From NCBI GenBank assembly GCA_002338565.1, contig DDIN01000005.1, positions 207,607 to 271,606 on the forward strand: a stretch of 64,000 nt of DNA. The letters run 5' to 3'. The position numbers and the translations under genes are program-made. The notes under the pieces were generated by a model. That model saw nothing but the letters and a program-made list of their open reading frames with translations. It did not search any database and was not told where the DNA came from. Below are positions 18,133 through 26,799 of the stretch, in pieces. Position 1 is the first letter of the stretch, and every line of letters starts with the position of its first letter. The DNA comes from Hyphomonadaceae bacterium UBA1849. Lineage in GTDB: Bacteria > Pseudomonadota > Alphaproteobacteria > Caulobacterales > Hyphomonadaceae.

Positions 18133-19536
18133 GTGGAACTGTTTCCCGTCTTTTTCGGTACCAAATCTCTGAACGTCGTTGTGTTCGGCGGCGGAGAGAA
18201 TGCGCGACGTAAAGTGCGGCTGCTGGCGAAAACTCACGCGCGCGTCGATGTGATTGCGCCTGTCTTCTCGCCGGAGTTCGTCAACGAGTTTGCGGGTCGC
18301 GTCGGGTTTGCGCCGGAAGCACTGACCGAAGTGCTGGTCTCTGAAGCCAAGTTTGTGATCATCGCGATTGAAGATGACGAGCCAGCGCTCGAAGCGGCGC
18401 TGAACCTTGTGCGTCAGTACAATCTGCCTGTGAACGTGGTAGACCGCCCGGAGCTCTGTGACTTCACCGTTCCGAGCATTCTGGATCGCGGCAGCGTAGT
18501 TGGCGCTATCGCAACAGGTGGTGCTGCTCCTGTCATGGCGCGCAATATCCGCTCTCGCCTTGAGGCGTTGCTTCCGAAGCGTACGGGCGAGCTTGCAAAC
18601 TTTGCACGCGGATTTCGCGGCAAGGTGAAGGCGCGTTTTGCTGAAGAGTCTGATCGTCGTGCTTTCTGGGAAAACATGCTGCGCGGGCCAATCGCTGAAA
18701 AGGTTCTCGCTGGCGATGAAGACGCAGCGCGTGTGGAAATGGACGCTGCCATTGAGGCAGGCGAAACCGAAAAGACCGGTATTGTACACATTGTCGGGGC
18801 AGGGCCGGGTGATCCGGAGCTTCTCACGCTGAAAGCGCTGCGCGTCCTGCAGGATGCCGACATCGTTTTCTATGACAATCTCGTTGGCGCCGACATTCTG
18901 GACCTGATCCGCCGCGATGCGGATCGTGTGTCTGTCGGCAAGTCCAAAGGTTATCACTCAGTACCGCAGGAAGACATTCACGAGCTTCTGATCATGGCGG
19001 CGAAGGCTGGTAAGCGTGTTGTACGCCTCAAAGGCGGCGATCCGTTTATCTTTGGTCGCGGCGGTGAGGAGCTTGGCGCGCTTCTGGCTGAAGGCATTGA
19101 GGCGCAGGTTGTGCCGGGCATTTCGTCGGCGCTTGGCTGCGCGGCGAGTGCAGGTCTGCCGCTTACCCATCGTGATCACGCTCAGTCTGTAACCTTCGTA
19201 ACCGGCCATGCCCGTAACGGGCAGGTGCCTGATCTCGACTGGCCATCCCTTGCACGCCAGAACCAGACCGTCGTCGTCTATATGGGCGTCGGAACATCCG
19301 CGCAGATTTCAGAGAATCTGATAGCGGCAGGCCGAGGCGCCTCCACACCGGTGGCGGTTATCGAAAACGGCACACGCGAAAATGAAATCCGCGCTTATGG
19401 CGAATTGAGCGAGTTGGCGAACCTGATCGAAGGCAATGGCATTAAAGGGCCTGCGCTTCTGATTATTGGTGAAGTCGCGGCTCTACCTGAACAATTTCTA
19501 TCATCCATGCAGAAGAGTCTGGAGATCGTTGAATGA
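18133..19536 (+). CDS. cysG: Siroheme synthase (trifunctional CysG)
   Basis: Makes siroheme from uroporphyrinogen III. The N-terminal half (about 1-210) is the precorrin-2 dehydrogenase/sirohydrochlorin ferrochelatase, with the NAD-binding VVVFGGGENARRK. The C-terminal half (from about 217) is the SAM-dependent uroporphyrinogen methyltransferase, with VGAGPGDPELLTLKA, RLKGGDPFIFGRGGEE and VPGISSALG. GTG 18133 is preferred over TTG 18121 because GGAG (18123-18126) lies six bases before it. It leads an operon with siroheme-dependent sulfite reductase, and its stop overlaps the next ATG. Confidence 0.95.
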   Translation: MELFPVFFGTKSLNVVVFGGGENARRKVRLLAKTHARVDVIAPVFSPEFVNEFAGRVGFAPEALTEVLVSEAKFVIIAIEDDEPALEAALNLVRQYNLPVNVVDRPELCDFTVPSILDRGSVVGAIATGGAAPVMARNIRSRLEALLPKRTGELANFARGFRGKVKARFAEESDRRAFWENMLRGPIAEKVLAGDEDAARVEMDAAIEAGETEKTGIVHIVGAGPGDPELLTLKALRVLQDADIVFYDNLVGADILDLIRRDADRVSVGKSKGYHSVPQEDIHELLIMAAKAGKRVVRLKGGDPFIFGRGGEELGALLAEGIEAQVVPGISSALGCAASAGLPLTHRDHAQSVTFVTGHARNGQVPDLDWPSLARQNQTVVVYMGVGTSAQISENLIAAGRGASTPVAVIENGTRENEIRAYGELSELANLIEGNGIKGPALLIIGEVAALPEQFLSSMQKSLEIVE

Positions 19537-19862
19537 CATCTGTACGTCCGAAACTTAAGGCTGACATTCCTAAAGTCATCACAGCCTGGGACGTTGCGAC
19601 CGGCGCGACTGTGTACCAGACGGCTGACCGTAACTGGTCTGAGGATGTCGCTGACGCAGAGGTGGTCGTCGGTGAGGCTGCTGATGCGGCGCTTGAAGCA
19701 GCGCAAGGCGACGAGCTTCGCATTCTGGACCCGTATGTCATGGAAGTGACAGAGGACGGGGAAGTGACGGGCCGCGAAACGCTGCGTGAAACCATTCGCG
19801 CAACGGGCCCGACAACGCACACAGAATTCCACAAAACTGCGCGGGGCGTAGTCGATGCCTGA
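19533..19862 (+). CDS. DUF2849 family protein
   Basis: A 109-residue protein; the N-terminal pattern PKVITAWDVATGATVYQT fits DUF2849, which in alphaproteobacteria is found between siroheme synthase and nitrite/sulfite reductase genes. No catalytic motif is visible. It overlaps cysG by 4 bp (ATGA) and the GST gene by 8 bp. A role in assembling or regulating sulfite reductase is guessed only from context. Confidence 0.8.
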   Translation: MTSVRPKLKADIPKVITAWDVATGATVYQTADRNWSEDVADAEVVVGEAADAALEAAQGDELRILDPYVMEVTEDGEVTGRETLRETIRATGPTTHTEFHKTARGVVDA

Positions 19863-20496
19863 TCGCGATATCACGCGTCTGACGCTCTACGGGGATTCAA
19901 TCTCCGGCAACTGCATGAAGACCAAATGGGTCGCAGAGCTGCTCGAGCTGGATTATGACTGGGTCGAGATGGACCTGATGGCGGGTGCCACGCAGACAGA
20001 AGACTTTCTGGCGCTGAACCCTGTCGGTCAGGTGCCGCTGGCGCGCTGGCCGGATGGCAGCGTTCTGCCGCAGTCGAACGCCATTATGCTGTATCTGGCC
20101 GAACAGGCTGAAAGCGATCTGGTGCCGAGCGATCCGTTCACGAAAGCTCAGATGATGAGCTGGCTCTTCTGGGAGCAGTACAGCCACGAACCTGCGATCG
20201 CTGTGCGCCGCTTCCAGAAGCTCTATCTGAAGAAATCCGATGACGAGATCGAGCCGTCTCTGATGGCGAAAGGCCGGCGCGCGCTCGGCGTTATGGAGCT
20301 TCAGCTGACACGTACGGACTGGATCGTCAGTGACACCTTCACCCTCGCGGATATCGCGCTGGTCGCGTATACTCGTCTGGCACACGAAGGCGGATTTGAT
20401 CTGAGCGAGTTTCCGTCGGTTGAACGTTGGGTCAGCCGTACCGAGGCAGAGCTCGGCATTCCGCATGCCATGCCGAAGGAGGGGCACGCGCTATGA
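19855..20496 (+). CDS. Glutathione S-transferase family protein
   Basis: A 213-residue cytosolic GST. The N-terminal thioredoxin-like domain has LTLYGDSISGNCMKTKW (candidate catalytic Ser), the conserved cis-Pro in NPVGQVPLARW and the gamma-site QSNAIMLYLAE. The C-terminal helical domain carries the FTLADIALVAYTR N-capping motif. It is embedded between DUF2849 and the VOC gene with overlapping ends, so it is co-transcribed with sulfite assimilation genes, which is not the usual content of that operon. Confidence 0.9.
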   Translation: MPDRDITRLTLYGDSISGNCMKTKWVAELLELDYDWVEMDLMAGATQTEDFLALNPVGQVPLARWPDGSVLPQSNAIMLYLAEQAESDLVPSDPFTKAQMMSWLFWEQYSHEPAIAVRRFQKLYLKKSDDEIEPSLMAKGRRALGVMELQLTRTDWIVSDTFTLADIALVAYTRLAHEGGFDLSEFPSVERWVSRTEAELGIPHAMPKEGHAL

Positions 20497-20849
20497 CGAA
20501 CGTCGAGAATTCCATCAATTATATCGAGTTTCCAATGACTGACCCAGAAGCGGTCATCATGTTTTATGAGACCGTATTCGGCTGGACGTTCCAGCGATGG
20601 GGCGACGACTATATCAGTTTTAATGGCGCGGAAGTCGAAGGCGGTTTCAACCGTCAGGCTGACGTGAACACCGGTCGCTCAGGCGCTCTGGTGATCCTCT
20701 ATACAAACAATCTTGAGAAGAAACTGGACCAGATCAAAGTGGCTGGCGGCACAATTGTGGAAGACATTTATGCCTTCCCGGGTGGGCGCCGTTTCCACTT
20801 CGCAGATCCGTCGGGCAATGAGCTCGCGGTCTGGTCCGAAAAAGGGTAA
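20493..20849 (+). CDS. VOC-superfamily (glyoxalase/bleomycin-resistance-like) protein
   Basis: A 118-residue single VOC module. The sequence INYIEFPMTDPEAVIMFYETVFGWTF begins the beta-alpha-beta-beta-beta fold, and GRRFHFADPSGNELAVW ends it, with the metal-ligand Glu candidate in NELAVW. The start ATG overlaps the GST stop (ATGA) and has AAGGAGG upstream. Located 3 bp before the sulfite reductase gene. The substrate is unknown; pairing with a GST suggests a glutathione- or electrophile-linked role. Confidence 0.85.
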   Translation: MTNVENSINYIEFPMTDPEAVIMFYETVFGWTFQRWGDDYISFNGAEVEGGFNRQADVNTGRSGALVILYTNNLEKKLDQIKVAGGTIVEDIYAFPGGRRFHFADPSGNELAVWSEKG

Positions 20850-20852
20850 TCC

Positions 20853-22514
20853 ATGTATCGGTATGACGAATTTGACGCTCAGATCGTTCGTGAGCGTGCG
20901 GCGCAGTTTCGCGGGCAGGTCGAACGTCGTCTGAGCGGCGATATCACTGAAGACCAGTTCAAGCCGCTGCGCCTGATGAACGGCGTTTATCTGCAGCTTC
21001 ACGCGTATATGCTGCGCATCGCTATTCCATACGGCACGCTGCGCGGCGAGCAGATGCGCAAGTTTGCGCATATCGCGCGCAAGTATGACAAAGGCTATGG
21101 CCACTGGACGACGCGTCAGAACATCCAGTTCAACTGGGTCGCGCTGAAAGACATTCCGGACGTTCTGGACGAGCTGGCTGAAGTCGAGATGCACGCCATC
21201 CAGACGTCCGGTAACTGCATCCGAAACACGACCTCAGACCAGTTTGCCGGTGCGACAGCCGAAGAGATTGAAGATCCGCGCCCATGGTGTGAGATCATCC
21301 GTCAGTGGTCCACCTTCCATCCGGAATTCTCCTTCCTGCCGCGTAAATTCAAGATTGCTGTTACAGCTGCTGAAAACGACCGCGCTGCCATCCGTGTTCA
21401 CGACATTGGCCTTCACATGCGCCGCAATGATGCGGGTGAAACTGGCTTTGAAGTGATTGTCGGTGGCGGGCAGGGGCGTACGCCTCATGTTGGCGTGACG
21501 ATCAAGCCGTTCGTCGCGAAAGATCAGCTGCTTGATTATCTGGAAGCCATTATGCGCGTGTATAACCGCTTTGGCCGCCGCGATAACAAGTACAAGGCGC
21601 GCATCAAAATCCTCGTCAGCGAAACAGGCGCAGAAGAGTTCACGCGTCTGGTGGACGAAGAATTTGAAGCGCAGCGCGACGCTGAGAAGATCGTTCTGCC
21701 GCAGGCCGAAGTCGATCGCATCACGCAGTATTTTGCGCCGCCAGCGTTCGAAGACCTGCCGGACACATCGGATGTTCTGGAAGCGGCGAAAGCTAAAGAC
21801 GAAGCCTTCGCCCGCTGGGTACGCGTGAATGTGCGCCCTCACAAACAGGCTGGCTATGGCATAGTGACGATCAGCTGCAAGCCAATCGGTGCGCCTCCAG
21901 GCGATGTGACGGACACGCAAATGGAGGTCACGGCCGATCTTGCTGAGCGTTACAGCCTGGATGAAATCCGCATCACGCACGAACAGAATATGGTTCTGCC
22001 TCACGTGAAGCTGGATGACCTGTTCGACCTTTATCAGGAGCTCGATAGCGCAGGCCTAGCGACAGCTAACTATGAGCTGATTTCAGACATTATCTGCTGC
22101 CCGGGCCTCGACTATTGTAACCTTGCTAACGCGCGTTCCATCCCGGTTGCTCAGGACCTGCAGAACACATTCGCAGACCTTGAGCGTCAGGATGATATCG
22201 GCGAGCTGAAGATCAAGATTTCAGGCTGCATCAATGCCTGTGGTCACCACCATGTCGGCCATATCGGCATTCTGGGCGTCGACCGTAAGGGCGAAGAATT
22301 CTACCAGATCACCTTTGGTGGCCGCGCGGACGAAAAAGCGGCTATCGGCCAGATCGCCGGTCCGGGCCTTCGCGCCGAAGACGTACCGTCTGCGCTGGAG
22401 CGTGTGATCGAGGCATATCGCGAGGTTCGCAGCTCTAAAGACGAACGCTTCATCGACGCGCTGGAGCGTGTCGGCCATGACCCATTTAAGGAGGCTCTCT
22501 ATGCCGCTGGTTAA
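20853..22514 (+). CDS. cysI: Nitrite/sulfite reductase, siroheme and Fe4S4 hemoprotein (CysI-type)
   Basis: Reduces sulfite to sulfide with six electrons. The 553-residue protein shows the two duplicated ferrite/sirohaem domains (KFAHIARKYDKGYGHWTTRQ in the first half). The cluster ligands lie in CCPGLDYC and SGCINACGHH, the C-x5-C and C-x3-C pattern that binds the Fe4S4-siroheme centre. Located in an operon with cysG, which supplies siroheme. Assimilatory sulfite reduction is preferred over nitrite reduction because of DUF934 and DUF2849 context, but the family is not decisive. Confidence 0.92.
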   Translation: MYRYDEFDAQIVRERAAQFRGQVERRLSGDITEDQFKPLRLMNGVYLQLHAYMLRIAIPYGTLRGEQMRKFAHIARKYDKGYGHWTTRQNIQFNWVALKDIPDVLDELAEVEMHAIQTSGNCIRNTTSDQFAGATAEEIEDPRPWCEIIRQWSTFHPEFSFLPRKFKIAVTAAENDRAAIRVHDIGLHMRRNDAGETGFEVIVGGGQGRTPHVGVTIKPFVAKDQLLDYLEAIMRVYNRFGRRDNKYKARIKILVSETGAEEFTRLVDEEFEAQRDAEKIVLPQAEVDRITQYFAPPAFEDLPDTSDVLEAAKAKDEAFARWVRVNVRPHKQAGYGIVTISCKPIGAPPGDVTDTQMEVTADLAERYSLDEIRITHEQNMVLPHVKLDDLFDLYQELDSAGLATANYELISDIICCPGLDYCNLANARSIPVAQDLQNTFADLERQDDIGELKIKISGCINACGHHHVGHIGILGVDRKGEEFYQITFGGRADEKAAIGQIAGPGLRAEDVPSALERVIEAYREVRSSKDERFIDALERVGHDPFKEALYAAG

Positions 22515-22944
22515 AAATGGCGAAGTGACCGCCAATCCGCACGGTGAAGTTCTGACACTTGAGCCGTTTCTCGAAATGGCTGCGGCTGATCCGAATGATG
22601 CTGTGATCGTTCGCCTGATGCCGGATGATTGCCCGCTAAAGCTTGAGCCGTTTCTCGACCAGCTTGAAGTGGTTGAGATCAGCTTCCCGCGCTATGCCGA
22701 TGGCCGTGGCTATAGCCAGGCGCAGCTTCTGCGCCGTCGTCTCGGCTATAAAGGTGAAATCCGCGCGGTTGGTGACGTGCTGCGTGACCAGCTTCTTTTC
22801 ATGCTGCGGTCGGGCTTTGATGCGTTTGAACTTGGCCGTGAAGATGCCGCTCAGGCGTTCGCGGCGGCATCCAGAGAGTACAGCCATTTCTATCAACCCG
22901 CTGCGGATGGTGAGTCGGGCGTATTTGCACGTCGACACAGCTGA
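22501..22944 (+). CDS. DUF934 family protein of the sulfite-reduction operon
   Basis: A 147-residue protein. The DUF934 core is visible as FPRYADGRGYSQAQLLRRRLGYKGEIRAVGDVL..LFMLRSGFDAFE (positions about 60-115). It begins at ATG 22501 with AAGGAGG at 22488-22494, overlapping the end of the sulfite reductase frame by 14 bp. DUF934 proteins follow cysI in many proteobacteria; the biochemical role is unknown. No cysH follows; the operon ends at a terminator. Confidence 0.88.
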   Translation: MPLVKNGEVTANPHGEVLTLEPFLEMAAADPNDAVIVRLMPDDCPLKLEPFLDQLEVVEISFPRYADGRGYSQAQLLRRRLGYKGEIRAVGDVLRDQLLFMLRSGFDAFELGREDAAQAFAAASREYSHFYQPAADGESGVFARRHS

Positions 22945-22967
22945 TAATTCGCACACATTCAAACACG

Positions 22968-22999
22968 AAAAAAGGAGCTCCGCGTGGGCTCCCTTTTTT
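22968..22999 (+). terminator. Intrinsic terminator of the cysG operon
   Basis: A-run plus GGAGC (22974-22978) pairs with GCTCC(C) and six T (22988-22999) around a loop TCCGCGTGG. It lies 23 bp after the DUF934 stop. Confidence 0.85.
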
Positions 23000-23148
23000 G
23001 TGACTGGCACCTCCGCAAGACGTGATTTTAGCTCACGTAAGCGGGAGTAAATGTCAATTAAATCAAACGCCTATTTGGTTTGTCTGTGACTGGTTCTTTC
23101 CCTTTATCTGAAGGGCGCAAACGCGTTTCTTCTTGGAAAGGACACATT

Positions 23149-23823
23149 ATGGACAACCGCAAAATTCTGCTCTCGCTCGCTCTTCTTGGCGGCGTCGCTT
23201 CAACCTCTATCGCTCGCGCTGAAACCGGCTGGTACGTGCTTGGTGGTGTGAACTCGACAACAGTCGATCAGTTCAACTCCCGCAACACAGGCACGTCTGA
23301 CCCGAACCAGGGACCAGTTGGTGGCCCGAGCATCTCAGTCACCGATTCAGACACAGGTGTCAGCGCCTTCATCGCCGGTGGCTATCAGTATGACTTCTCA
23401 CCTGATTTCTACGGCGCGGTAGAAGTTTTCTACTCAGATGAGCAAGCTGAGACACAGACGTTCAACAGCGTGAAAATCACCGACATCGAACTCGACGCCT
23501 CTTACGGTATCGACTTCAAATTTGGTCACAACGTAACAGACCGTCTGGCAATCTATGGTCTTCTGGGTGTCACTCAGTTCGATTTCGACGGTCAGGCGTC
23601 TTACACGTTTGCGCCGCCCATTGATGACCTGTCAGACGAAGAAGCTGCCTTCGTTTATGGTGGTGGTCTGGAAATCAGCTTTGATGATCACTGGTCTACA
23701 ATTGCCGAATTCCGCCTCTCGAACGATGTCGAGTTCGATACACCGGTCGACCGCGGCGGCGTTCAGTCCGAAGACGAGTTTGACTTCGCTGTCATCCGTA
23801 CCGGTCTGAAATACCGCTTCTAA
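23149..23823 (+). CDS. Outer-membrane beta-barrel protein (OmpA-like/OMP_b-brl)
   Basis: A 224-residue exported protein with a signal peptide ending SIARA before ETGWYVLGG. Alternating hydrophobic strands (GWYVLGGVNS, AFIAGGYQYDF, FYGAVEVFYS, LAIYGLLGVTQF, FVYGGGLEISF) and a C-terminal phenylalanine (VIRTGLKYRF) are the outer-membrane barrel signature, probably eight strands. ATG 23149 is chosen with GGAAAGGA before it. There is no peptidoglycan-binding OmpA C-terminal domain. Monocistronic, after the cysG operon terminator; ligand unknown. Confidence 0.85.
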   Translation: MDNRKILLSLALLGGVASTSIARAETGWYVLGGVNSTTVDQFNSRNTGTSDPNQGPVGGPSISVTDSDTGVSAFIAGGYQYDFSPDFYGAVEVFYSDEQAETQTFNSVKITDIELDASYGIDFKFGHNVTDRLAIYGLLGVTQFDFDGQASYTFAPPIDDLSDEEAAFVYGGGLEISFDDHWSTIAEFRLSNDVEFDTPVDRGGVQSEDEFDFAVIRTGLKYRF

Positions 23824-23913
23824 TTTCGCGTGATCCGCCCTCGCGCGGGCCCCTGTCCCCGGTCGAAACAGCTGTTATAGTGGCAGACTGTAGCGACTGG
23901 GGAAGGTTGCCAG

Positions 23914-24585
23914 ATGATATGGTGGATTGTTCCGGCGGCAGTCGGATTTTTCGGACTTGTGGTCACGCTGGCCGGTTTCGCCCGGATGGGTAAGCGCAAG
24001 GCCATGTCCGGTGGAATGCGCTTTATTGGCGGCATTCTTGTGCTGTCTGCGGCAGCACTGCTCACTATGGTCGGCATTAATCTGCAAACCTATTCCCGTC
24101 TCAATCAGGAACGCCACGTCGCTGATATCGAGCTGGAGCGTGTCGACGATCAGCATTTTCGCGCCGAGGTGACGCTGGACGGTGAAACGACACCGACGGA
24201 CTATGTGATCCGCGGCGATGAGGTGTTGTTTGAGGCGCGCATCATCAAATGGACGCCGTGGGCAAATGTGATCGGCTATGATGCGATCTATAAGCTGGAC
24301 CGTATTTCCGGCCGCTATACCTCCATTCAAGACGAGCGGACAGGCGAGCGCACGCTCTATGCGCTGCAAAACGATCCGGGTGTCAGTGCGTTCAACCTCA
24401 TCAACGAACATGGCAAATGGCAGAACACAGTCGACGCCTATTACGGGTCCGGCACGTATGTACCGATGATCGACGGCGCGCGGTATGAAATCCGCATCAC
24501 GCAAAGCGGTCTCATCGTCCGTGCTTTGAATGAAAGCGCGGAAGACGGTCTGCGACGTTGGGCGTCGCCCACGCGCGGAGAATAG
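23914..24585 (+). CDS. Membrane protein of unknown function with two N-terminal TM helices
   Basis: A 223-residue protein with two N-terminal TM helices (about 2-22 and 37-57). A soluble, probably periplasmic domain of about 160 residues follows, containing ADIELERVDDQHFRAEVTLDG and the tyrosine-rich stretch VDAYYGSGTYVPM. Similar proteins occur in alphaproteobacteria, sometimes labelled as efflux pump components, but nothing in this sequence supports transport. It ends 11 bp before the methyltransferase gene, so the two are likely co-transcribed. Confidence 0.75.
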   Translation: MIWWIVPAAVGFFGLVVTLAGFARMGKRKAMSGGMRFIGGILVLSAAALLTMVGINLQTYSRLNQERHVADIELERVDDQHFRAEVTLDGETTPTDYVIRGDEVLFEARIIKWTPWANVIGYDAIYKLDRISGRYTSIQDERTGERTLYALQNDPGVSAFNLINEHGKWQNTVDAYYGSGTYVPMIDGARYEIRITQSGLIVRALNESAEDGLRRWASPTRGE

Positions 24586-24596
24586 GGAGAGCGACT

Positions 24597-25220
24597 ATGG
24601 GATTTTACAGCCGTTATATTCTGCCGCCGCTGATTGATTGTGCCTGCTCGACAAAACCGATCATGAAACAGCGTGAAAAAGTGGTGCCTTATGCTGAAGG
24701 TCGCGTGCTGGAAGTCGGCTGCGGAAGTGGCACCAATTTCGGCCTGTATGACGCCTCGAAAGTCTCTCAGGTTTTCGCGCTCGAACCAGACGCACAAATG
24801 ATCAAAAAGGCCCAGAAGCGCGCAAATGCTGCCGAAGGGCTGAACATCGAATTCATGGAAGCGGGCGGCGAGGCTGTGCCGCTGGAGGACAACTCCGTCG
24901 ATACAGTCGTCTTCACCTTCACCATGTGCACCATTCCGCCAATCGATGCGGCGCTCGCCGAAGCGCGACGTGTTTTGAAGCCCGGCGGCAAGCTGCTCTA
25001 TTCAGAACATGGCGGTGCGCCGGATGACGGAATTCTGAAATGGCAGAGACGCCTTGAGCCTATCCAGAAAACGCTCGCCGGTGGCTGTCATCTGACGCGT
25101 GTGCCGCCGCGCATGCTCGAGCATAACGGTTTCACGGTCACGGATGGTGAGACGATGTATCTTCCGAGTACGCCGAAAGTGCTGGGTTTTGCGTATTGGG
25201 GGCAGGCGGTCGTCAGCTGA
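24597..25220 (+). CDS. Class I SAM-dependent methyltransferase
   Basis: A 207-residue methyltransferase with SAM motif I VLEVGCGSGTNFGLYD, motif II around VFALEPD, and motif III RVLKPGGKLLYSEHG. The overall pattern is the Methyltransf_11/UbiE-like small-molecule type. AGGGAGA precedes ATG 24597. Its stop overlaps the start of the DUF3445 gene by one base (TGATG), which couples the two. Confidence 0.88.
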   Translation: MGFYSRYILPPLIDCACSTKPIMKQREKVVPYAEGRVLEVGCGSGTNFGLYDASKVSQVFALEPDAQMIKKAQKRANAAEGLNIEFMEAGGEAVPLEDNSVDTVVFTFTMCTIPPIDAALAEARRVLKPGGKLLYSEHGGAPDDGILKWQRRLEPIQKTLAGGCHLTRVPPRMLEHNGFTVTDGETMYLPSTPKVLGFAYWGQAVVS

Positions 25221-26053
25221 TGGAGATGCTTCGAACGCCGCCTCATCTGCCGTTTCTCGACGGGCCCACTGTGATGGCGCCGAACCTCAGACCGATTGAC
25301 GAAGTCGCGTGGCTCTTTCCGGATACCGAGGCGGAGCCATGGCTTGAGGATAAGCGTCGATTGATGGTCTCACAGCGCGATCAGGTGTACGCGCAAGCTG
25401 GAGACTGGGCGACCGACGCAGCTGAAGAGGCGGCAGGTCTGGTGCTTGGCGTACAATCATCTGCTCCTCTTGAGATTGCGTCTTTCACGCCAATCGAACG
25501 GGCGGCCTCAACTGTCAGCGATGATCTGTGCGTGATGGTGCCGCGCGACGGCCAGTTCATGCTGGGCGCCGCCAGTCTCTGCGCGCCGACGTTCTGGTCA
25601 CTTACCGAGAATATCGGAAAACCTCTGTCGGGGCTGCATTCGTTGTTGCCTCAGGGTGGGACAGAGCTCTCCTCACGTATCAACCGGATATTTGCGGGTC
25701 TGCAGTGCGGGCCGGTTCTGGAGCGGTTCAACTGGACCGTTCAGCTCGGGAGAGAGCGGTTTACGCCGTCTTCTGCGCCGATGAAGCGCGCGCTCGGTGA
25801 GCTGGAGGTGAGTGATGCCGCGAGTGATTTATATTTACGGGTCGAGCGCCAGACCATCCGGAAATTGCCTGAGACAGGCGCGGTGCTGTTCACCATTCGC
25901 ATCTGCGTGGATCCTCTTGCGCCAATTCTGGAGGATGGTGAGATGAAAGAACAGTTCCGGCAGGCCTGGCAATCCACTGCTGAGGACGTCGCCGCCTATA
26001 AAGGCTGGCCTCACTATCAGCATGCTATTGATTGGCTGCTAGCCTCGTCATAG
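25220..26053 (+). CDS. DUF3445 / heme-dependent oxidative N-demethylase-like protein
   Basis: A 277-residue protein of the DUF3445 family, whose studied members are heme enzymes acting in oxidative N-demethylation. Family features are the N-terminal PHLPFLDGP, the FWSLTENIGKPLSGLH block and the C-terminal RVERQTIRKLPETGAVLFTIR, where the conserved Arg-Gln-x-x-x-x-x-Pro segment lies. ATG 25220 overlaps the methyltransferase stop. A methyltransferase next to a demethylase-like protein is suggestive, but the substrate is unknown. Confidence 0.85.
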   Translation: MEMLRTPPHLPFLDGPTVMAPNLRPIDEVAWLFPDTEAEPWLEDKRRLMVSQRDQVYAQAGDWATDAAEEAAGLVLGVQSSAPLEIASFTPIERAASTVSDDLCVMVPRDGQFMLGAASLCAPTFWSLTENIGKPLSGLHSLLPQGGTELSSRINRIFAGLQCGPVLERFNWTVQLGRERFTPSSAPMKRALGELEVSDAASDLYLRVERQTIRKLPETGAVLFTIRICVDPLAPILEDGEMKEQFRQAWQSTAEDVAAYKGWPHYQHAIDWLLASS

Positions 26054-26079
26054 CTTCATCGCACGATGGGAGATGTGCC

Positions 26080-26499
26080 ATGGCATACTGGCTTTTTAAA
26101 TCCGAACCGTCCGCCTGGAGCTGGGACCAGCAGGTCGCCAAAGGTGATGAAGGTGAAGAATGGGGCGGTGTTCGTAACTATCAGGCGCGCAATTTCATGC
26201 GTGAGATGAAGGTCGGCGATAAGGGCTTTTTCTATCACTCGCGTGAAGGGTTGGAAGTTGTTGGAATAGTCGAGGTCTGTGCAGAGGCGCACCCTGATTC
26301 TACCACTGACGATGATCGCTGGGAGTGCGTCGATATCAAAGCTATAGAGCCTGTTCCGAACCCTGTCTCCATGAAGGATATCAAAGCCAATCCGAAGCTG
26401 GAGGATATGGTTCTGGTGAAGAACTCACGTCTGTCGGTTCAGCCTGTCACCGAAGACGAATGGAAAGAGGTTCGCCGGATGGCGGGCCTTAAATCATGA
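26080..26499 (+). CDS. EVE domain-containing protein
   Basis: A 139-residue stand-alone EVE domain (PUA-like fold). The start MAYWLFKSEPSAWSWDQQ and the motif WGGVRNYQARNFMREMKVGD, then GFFYHS, are the family hallmarks; the aromatic cage is thought to read modified bases in DNA or RNA. Start ATG 26080. The next gene overlaps it (ATGA). Physiological role in bacteria is mostly unknown; many EVE proteins accompany methylated-DNA restriction, but no such gene is here. Confidence 0.92.
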   Translation: MAYWLFKSEPSAWSWDQQVAKGDEGEEWGGVRNYQARNFMREMKVGDKGFFYHSREGLEVVGIVEVCAEAHPDSTTDDDRWECVDIKAIEPVPNPVSMKDIKANPKLEDMVLVKNSRLSVQPVTEDEWKEVRRMAGLKS

Positions 26500-26711
26500 G
26501 CGAGCCAGCTGAGCGCAAACCCGTTCGCAGCGCCGCGCAGGCGGCTGCGCTCATCCTGTTCGTGGTCGCTTTGGCTAATCTGATCTACGGGGCATATTTC
26601 GGCGGCGGGCCGCCTTTGATCGTGATGAGCATTATGGGCTTTGGCATGTCCTTCATCCTGTGGCGGATGAAGCCGAAGGCGTCGTCAGACGATGAGAGGC
26701 AGGCATCTTAG
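26496..26711 (+). CDS. Small two-TM membrane protein
   Basis: A 71-residue protein with two hydrophobic helices (about 14-33 and 39-57) and charged ends. It overlaps the EVE gene by four bases (ATGA) and so is translated from the same message. No family recognised. Confidence 0.7.
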   Translation: MSEPAERKPVRSAAQAAALILFVVALANLIYGAYFGGGPPLIVMSIMGFGMSFILWRMKPKASSDDERQAS

Positions 26712-26745
26712 GCTGAGCTCAGATATGTAACCTAATCGTTTCGTA

Positions 26746-26790
26746 TTGACACCTATAGGTATCAAAACGTATATCTTCGGTATCAAACGG
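26746..26790 (+). promoter_or_regulatory. Promoter with overlapping repressor-type operator for the membrane-protein/XRE pair
   Basis: A -35 TTGACA (26746-26751) and a -10 TATATC (26770-26775) are 18 bp apart. An inverted repeat GACACC-TATA-GGTATC (26748-26763) covers the -35, and the half-site recurs as a direct repeat: GGTATCAAA at 26758-26766 and 26779-26787, 21 bp (two helical turns) apart and flanking the -10. The layout suits autorepression by the XRE protein of the same operon. Confidence 0.6.
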
Positions 26791-26799
26791 AGATAAGCC

